DNA from: Methylotenera sp. G11
GTDB taxonomy: Bacteria > Pseudomonadota > Gammaproteobacteria > Burkholderiales > Methylophilaceae
Assembly: GCF_000799735.1 (NCBI RefSeq)
Contig: NZ_JUHH01000001.1
Location: 1,612,001 to 1,676,000, forward strand
Length of the DNA: 64,000 bases
Direction: 5' to 3'
A program made the translations under genes and the position numbers. The notes beneath the pieces are model-generated. The model ran no database searches. It worked only from the letters and a program-made list of their open reading frames with translations, and was not told the origin of the DNA. Below are positions 59,898 through 64,000 of the stretch, in pieces (position 1 is the stretch's first letter; each line of letters starts with the position of its first letter).

Positions 59898-60113
59898 AGC
59901 ATGACTGAATTGATTGTAATTGAATTTGATTAAATATTGAAAAATGACCGTCCGCTTTGTCCGGCTTAGTTGCCGTTCATACATAATTATCAACTGCCCC
60001 TGTTGACCAAATGGGAGCATTCATAAATTTTCAACATGACAATTTTGTCACGCACTGACGAGTCCTAGCGAGTAAAGGCGAGCCTAAAACACTATAAAAT
60101 GATGATTTTAAAG

Positions 60114-60158
60114 TTGAAAATCCGTGTGTCGGCAGTTCGATTCTGCCCCCGGCCACCA
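60114..60158 (+). repeat. third copy of tRNA-Phe 3' half
   Basis: 45 bp matching 56837-56881 (anticodon loop to CCA) with one mismatch (C to T in the anticodon stem). Without the 5' half it is not a functional tRNA. It marks an insertion boundary. Confidence 0.9.
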
Positions 60159-60216
60159 AATTTCGCGAAGCTGCTTTTGCAGCTTTGCAAAATTTAAGTT
60201 GGGTGATTTTCTCAAC

Positions 60217-60280
60217 GGCCACCATCTAAATCAAGCTCACTTTAATGTGGGCTTTTTTACGTCTGTAGATTACAAAAAAA
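60217..60280 (+). repeat. fourth, partial copy: CCA end, terminator and original flank
   Basis: GGCCACCATCTAAATCAAGC, the terminator stem and ACGTCTGTAGATTACAAAAAA match 57471-57525. It probably marks the far end of the inserted region and the ancestral DNA after tRNA-Phe. Confidence 0.85.
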
Positions 60281-60344
60281 CATGACCCGCTCCTTGCTCA
60301 TGGTTTTTGACGGCAGGAAACTGCTGCCGTCAAAACTGAGTTTG

Positions 60345-60767
60345 CTAATTCCAGCGTTGTCCATTGCCTTGAATGCTGAAACGGCCAGCGCCAAGAAAAA
60401 ACACTGACAAAGCTGCCGCAAGGTACATCCCTTGCAACTCCAGCGCCCACCCGCCCGTTTGGTTAATATGCAATAGTTCACCGGTATGCACCAGCAAAAT
60501 AGCCACCACCATATTGATGGCGATGATGAGGCCGCCGATACGCGCCCATAGCCCCAGCAGCACAAGCAAAGGCGCGATCACTTCTCCGACATAGACCAAG
60601 TTGCCCAAGATTGCGGGAAATCCGGCCTGGGATACCAGGCCGGTAATGAAGTCGGCGCCATTCATCAGCTTGCTGACACCGTGTAAAAGAATAAGGACTG
60701 CCAGCGTCACACGCAGAATGAGTTTGCCGGTATCAGCACAGTTGCTATTAATTGTCATAGTAGTCAT
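60345..60767 (-). CDS. DoxX family membrane protein
   Basis: 140 aa, four helices. LILRVTLAVLILLHGVSKLMNGADFITGLVSQAGFP, YVGEVIAPLLVLLGLWARIGGLIIAINMVVAILLVH and YLAAALSVFFLGAGRFSI are typical DoxX. Family members are inner-membrane proteins tied to redox or thiol metabolism; function here unknown. AAGGAAG precedes the ATG. Confidence 0.9.
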   Translation of the reverse strand: MTTMTINSNCADTGKLILRVTLAVLILLHGVSKLMNGADFITGLVSQAGFPAILGNLVYVGEVIAPLLVLLGLWARIGGLIIAINMVVAILLVHTGELLHINQTGGWALELQGMYLAAALSVFFLGAGRFSIQGNGQRWN

Positions 60768-61024
60768 AAAACTTCCTTTTTTTTTGAATGAGACGGTTTT
60801 ACTTCTTATTGATGATGCAACAAAGGCAATACGAAAATTATCACATCACACGCTTGTTGAACAGATTAAAAGATATCCGCAAACATCGTTATCCTGCGGC
60901 AGTATTATCCAATGCTTTAATCTGCCATTTCTTGAAATCGAATCGCGGTTACCGCAAGCCAGAACTCCAAATAGCCTTTGCCTTCCTATAGAATAGGCAA
61001 ACACCTTAAATCGAATCGTGATTG

Positions 61025-61528
61025 ATGATGAACATATCCATTAACTCCCCTGTCACCGACCTGTTACAGCATGCGGGCATTACTTATGATGTGATAGAAA
61101 TTCCATTAAGCGAAGACAAAAAACCGGTCAGGAACCTGGAAGAATTGCTTTCACAACAAGGGTTAGACCCGCAATCAGTGGTAAGAAGCGTGCTGTTCAA
61201 AACCGCATCGGAAAAATTTGTTTTATTGGCCGTTGCCGGAGGCGGACGTGCCGACTGGGGCGTGCTGCGTAAACATTTGAATGAGCGCAAGTGCCGCATG
61301 GCGGAGTTCGATGAGGTTCCACAAGCCACCGGGTATGTTGTCGGGGCTGTACCGCCGCTCGCACTGCCGGAAGACATCCAGGTATTGATAGACGCCAGTG
61401 TCAAAGATTATGAAACCGTTATGATCGGCAGTGGCGTGCTGGGGTTTGCCTTGGCGCTGAAAAGTGCCGATCTGCTCAGGCTGCTTGCTGATGCCGACCA
61501 AGGGGTATTTACAAGTAGCCCGCAATAG
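61025..61528 (+). CDS. YbaK/EbsC-type aminoacyl-tRNA deacylase-like protein
   Basis: About 167 aa. VTDLLQHAGITYDVIEIPL, then DPQSVVRSVLFKTASEKFVLLAVAGGGRADWGVLRKHL and the GYVVGAVPPLALPEDIQVLID segment match the YbaK/ProX editing-domain fold. It probably hydrolyses mischarged tRNA; the exact substrate is unclear. ATG at 61025 or 61028 are equally possible. Confidence 0.85.
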   Translation: MMNISINSPVTDLLQHAGITYDVIEIPLSEDKKPVRNLEELLSQQGLDPQSVVRSVLFKTASEKFVLLAVAGGGRADWGVLRKHLNERKCRMAEFDEVPQATGYVVGAVPPLALPEDIQVLIDASVKDYETVMIGSGVLGFALALKSADLLRLLADADQGVFTSSPQ

Positions 61529-61610
61529 AACATGACGTAAACACTCATTGCCAGAACCATCAACATACCTTTGGCCGCACGCTCTGATAGCGGGCTGCCG
61601 CAGACCCGGC

Positions 61611-62411
61611 TTACCGATCGTCGATTTTTTCGATAATCATCTGGTAATAAACACGCACAATCTTATAAGACCCTTTTTTGAGCTTCAGAAAAAGATTGAT
61701 CGCTGCGGCCGGGTTATCGATAAAATCAGGGTAATAACGCCATAAGTAATCATCAAAGATTAATAGCCCGCCTGTTTTAAGCATCTCAAAGCATTTAATG
61801 GCATCAATCATGACATCATTACAGTGATGCGACCCATCCACATAGATCAGGTCGAAGCGCTGGTCAGGCTGTGCGGTGTTAAAAAAAGAGTATGACGTCC
61901 CTTTATATTTCACCAGCCTGCCCTTGAATGTTAAAAGGTTGCGATCAAAAGCCTGCTCTATATTGCTCAGCATTTCTTGCGTAGCGTAACGGCCAGATTT
62001 GTGTTCGTCGGCACCCTCCCATGTGTCTACGCAAGTGAGCGTTGCATTAGGCAATGCATGCAATATGAAATAACTGGACAGGCCTTCCCAGCTGCCGATC
62101 TCAAGAACTTTTACCTGGCTTCTATCTGCGAGGCGATACGCATCAAATACAGAAAACCATTGCGGGGTGTGATGCGTGAACCAGTCAGTAGATAATGCCA
62201 AGGCAGTTTTGGCATTGATGAAAGCAGATTGCCTGGGCAGGTAAGGTTTGGTAATGCGGTCATTTTTCAACCGGCCAGCAATATACAACACAATCGTATT
62301 AAATGAAGCATAGGTCTTAACCAGATAATGCAGATCCAGGAAAATATTCTTCCCCAGCTTATAACGCCGACCTGGCTTTAATAAATTTCGGATCGATGTC
62401 ATAGCTTGCAT
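61611..62411 (-). CDS. class I SAM-dependent methyltransferase (family 24)
   Basis: 266 aa. The SAM site is VKVLEIGSWEGLSSYFILHALPNA with TCVDTWEGADEH after it; RFDLIYVDGSHHCNDVMIDAIKCFEMLKTGGLLIFDDYLWR is the Methyltransf_24 core. Such enzymes methylate small molecules or sugars. No pathway partners are adjacent. Confidence 0.85.
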   Translation of the reverse strand: MQAMTSIRNLLKPGRRYKLGKNIFLDLHYLVKTYASFNTIVLYIAGRLKNDRITKPYLPRQSAFINAKTALALSTDWFTHHTPQWFSVFDAYRLADRSQVKVLEIGSWEGLSSYFILHALPNATLTCVDTWEGADEHKSGRYATQEMLSNIEQAFDRNLLTFKGRLVKYKGTSYSFFNTAQPDQRFDLIYVDGSHHCNDVMIDAIKCFEMLKTGGLLIFDDYLWRYYPDFIDNPAAAINLFLKLKKGSYKIVRVYYQMIIEKIDDR

Positions 62412-62706
62412 GGCTTTAATTGGCTAGCTTATATTACACATGATTGGTCAAGTATAACAACATACACATTTCAACAGTAAGGCCTATATGCAGGCCAGCG
62501 TCAGCCAAACCCGGTACAGAATCTAAAGTGTAATGACCAGCTCTTGCATGCGCGATCACAATATAGTGCATGTATTTTTAACACGCACAGCATTAGTGCG
62601 CCATGCCTGTAATTAAGCCCATATTCATCGGATACCCATGCTTAATCGGGTGGCATGCCGCTTGCTTTTACTTAAAGTAATATTAAAAGCAAAGCGGTGA
62701 TCCATC
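62412..62706. promoter_or_regulatory. intergenic region with strong hairpin just before the ATP-grasp gene
   Basis: At 62658-62697, CCGCTTGCTTTTA and TAAAAGCAAAGCGG form a 13-bp stem with a one-base bulge and 13-base loop, ending 9 bp before the ATG and covering the likely ribosome site. Otherwise no feature. Confidence 0.5.
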
Positions 62707-64000
62707 ATGAATAGCCCTACGAGAATCTGTTTTGATGAAATGCATTCCAGCCCTACCGGGGTACGGAAACTCTACGCTAACTACGCAAAATGGCTGCACA
62801 GCATGCCGGCTGAGCAGCTGGAAAGCAAACGTAAAGAAGCGGAGCTTTTATTCCGCCGCGTGGGGATCACGTTTAACGTATACGGGGAAGATGCAGGTAC
62901 CGAACGGCTGATTCCATTCGACGTGATTCCGCGTTTACTTGCCAATGACGAATGGCAGGTTCTATCCAAAGGTGCGGTACAGCGTGTAAAGGCGCTCAAT
63001 ATGTTCCTGCATGACATTTACCATGACCGGGAAATCGTCAAAGCCGGCATCGTGTCGGAAAACGTCCTGATGCATAGTCAGTATCGTCCGGAAATGTTTG
63101 GCGTGGATGTACCGGGCGGCATTTATGCGCATATTGCCGGCATTGACATCGTGCGTACCGGCGAAAAACAGTTCTACGTACTCGAAGACAACTTGCGCAC
63201 GCCTTCCGGCGTATCGTATATGCTGGAAGACCGCAAAATGATGATGCGGCTGTTTCCCGAGCTATTCCGCCGTTACTCGATCGCACCGGTTGAACATTAC
63301 CCGCATGTATTGAAGAACAATTTGCGTGCAGTCGCCCCGGCAGGCGTAAAAGACCCCACTGTCGTCCTGCTGACGCCGGGCGCATATAACAGCGCTTATT
63401 TCGAGCATGCGTTCCTGGCACAGCAGATGGGGGTGGAACTGGTCGAAGGGCAGGATTTATTCGTGCGCGGCAATGCGGTATACATGCGTACAACCGAAGG
63501 GCCAAAACGCGTTGACGTGATCTATCGCCGCATTGATGATGAATACATAGACCCGCTCGCTTTCAACCCGAACAGCATGCTGGGCGTGCCGGGGCTGTTT
63601 TCCGTTTACCGCAACGGGGGCGTGACGCTTGCCAATGCTGTCGGCACCGGGGTCGCAGATGATAAATCCACATACATCCGTGTGCCGGAAATGATCCGGT
63701 TCTATTTGAATGAAGAGCCGATCCTGTCTAATGTGCCGACGTATGAATTAAGCAAAAAGGATGACCTGGCCTTCGTGCTGGATAAGCTGCCTGAACTGGT
63801 GGTAAAAGAAGTACAGGGCTCCGGCGGCTACGGCATGCTGGTGGGGCCTGCTGCAAGCAAACAGGAAATCGCCGATTTCCGGCTGCGCATACTGGCTGAC
63901 CCGGGCAACTACATCGCACAGCCTACGCTGGCACTCTCCACCTGCCCGACGCTGGTTGATCAGGGAATTGCGCCGCGCCATGTTGACCTGAGGCCATTTG
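62707..64000 (+). CDS. circularly permuted ATP-grasp family protein, C-terminus beyond the window
   Basis: 431 codons visible with no stop. SKGAVQRVKALNMFLHDIYHDREI, VDVPGGIYAHIAGIDIVRTG, FYVLEDNLRTPSGVSYMLEDRKMMMRLFPELF and PELVVKEVQGSGGYGMLVGP match the CP_ATPgrasp_1 (DUF404/DUF407) family, which usually precedes an alpha-E domain protein and a transglutaminase gene. Role: probably ligation of a peptide or amino acid; product unknown. Confidence 0.9.
   Translation, partial: MNSPTRICFDEMHSSPTGVRKLYANYAKWLHSMPAEQLESKRKEAELLFRRVGITFNVYGEDAGTERLIPFDVIPRLLANDEWQVLSKGAVQRVKALNMFLHDIYHDREIVKAGIVSENVLMHSQYRPEMFGVDVPGGIYAHIAGIDIVRTGEKQFYVLEDNLRTPSGVSYMLEDRKMMMRLFPELFRRYSIAPVEHYPHVLKNNLRAVAPAGVKDPTVVLLTPGAYNSAYFEHAFLAQQMGVELVEGQDLFVRGNAVYMRTTEGPKRVDVIYRRIDDEYIDPLAFNPNSMLGVPGLFSVYRNGGVTLANAVGTGVADDKSTYIRVPEMIRFYLNEEPILSNVPTYELSKKDDLAFVLDKLPELVVKEVQGSGGYGMLVGPAASKQEIADFRLRILADPGNYIAQPTLALSTCPTLVDQGIAPRHVDLRPF

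Larger units (their letters stand above)
59753..60344. other. 592-bp gap upstream of the cassette array: MITE-like element and att copies
   Basis: No supported gene, and no integron integrase on either strand. A GTTAGTC box at 59762-59768 (minus) may be the upstream cassette boundary. It is followed by the palindrome cluster, about 215 bp with no feature, and then two partial copies of the tRNA-Phe att-type repeat (60114-60158 and 60217-60280). Confidence 0.6.

Noticed and set aside
59769-60113. Search for an integron integrase or tyrosine recombinase
   Set aside because: No frame of suitable length or with recombinase motifs on either strand.
60031-60225. 64-codon minus-strand frame containing GGRIELPTHGFSTL
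   Set aside because: This is the antisense of the tRNA-Phe 3' end, a well-known artefact; no ribosome site or family.

Overview
The window looks like a chromosomal segment of a methylotrophic betaproteobacterium, most likely Methylophilaceae (Methylotenera-like). This is inferred from the full N-methylglutamate (NMG) methylamine-oxidation gene set, a formaldehyde-activating-enzyme homologue beside it, and ordinary betaproteobacterial housekeeping genes. No 16S rRNA is present to confirm the placement.

Region 1 (1-20,300), mostly minus strand. A TorF-type porin fragment is followed by ribB(X) and folE2, a class I amidotransferase and two unknown membrane-associated proteins. Next come an APC permease with three tiny membrane proteins, then the NMG pathway in the order mgdABCD - gmaS - mgsABC. 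An N-formylglutamate amidohydrolase, a Fae homologue lacking the catalytic His and an XRE-cupin regulator lie upstream. gmaS, the first step of the pathway, carries an internal deletion plus frameshift that removes the EPE metal-site segment, so as sequenced the pathway lacks its entry enzyme here. A degenerate receiver-domain protein follows.

Region 2 (20,500-39,200). relA, a repeat-rich gap and an ECF sigma factor precede a complete VirB1-B11/VirD4 type IV secretion operon. It has a candidate secreted protein directly after virD4 and a divergent traX. No relaxase or integrase is visible. The shared promoter region holds a 19-bp perfect palindrome.

Region 3 (39,200-49,600). Housekeeping and transport genes: a ZnuD-like TonB receptor, dgkA, yggX, phoU, rpiA, ilvA, a secreted beta-propeller, EVE and DUF2237 proteins, and a 2H phosphoesterase. 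6S RNA sits next to zapA and a zapB-like gene.

Region 4 (49,600-56,700). A cobalamin module: an AdoCbl riboswitch, a BtuB-like receptor, a membrane protein, bluB and cobU on the plus strand; cobC-like phosphatase, cobS and cobT on the minus strand. It fits B12/cobinamide uptake, synthesis of the lower ligand and nucleotide-loop assembly.

Region 5 (56,800-60,300). tRNA-Phe followed by repeated copies of its 3' end that enclose AT-rich cargo. Most of this cargo is an integron-type gene-cassette array with four attC-like sites and no integrase (a CALIN), with a MITE-like element at its upstream edge. Its cassettes include a SLATT-domain protein, a possible PD-(D/E)XK-like protein, two small membrane proteins and a truncated gene.

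Region 6 (60,300-64,000). DoxX, a YbaK-type deacylase, a family-24 methyltransferase and the start of a circularly permuted ATP-grasp gene that runs off the window.
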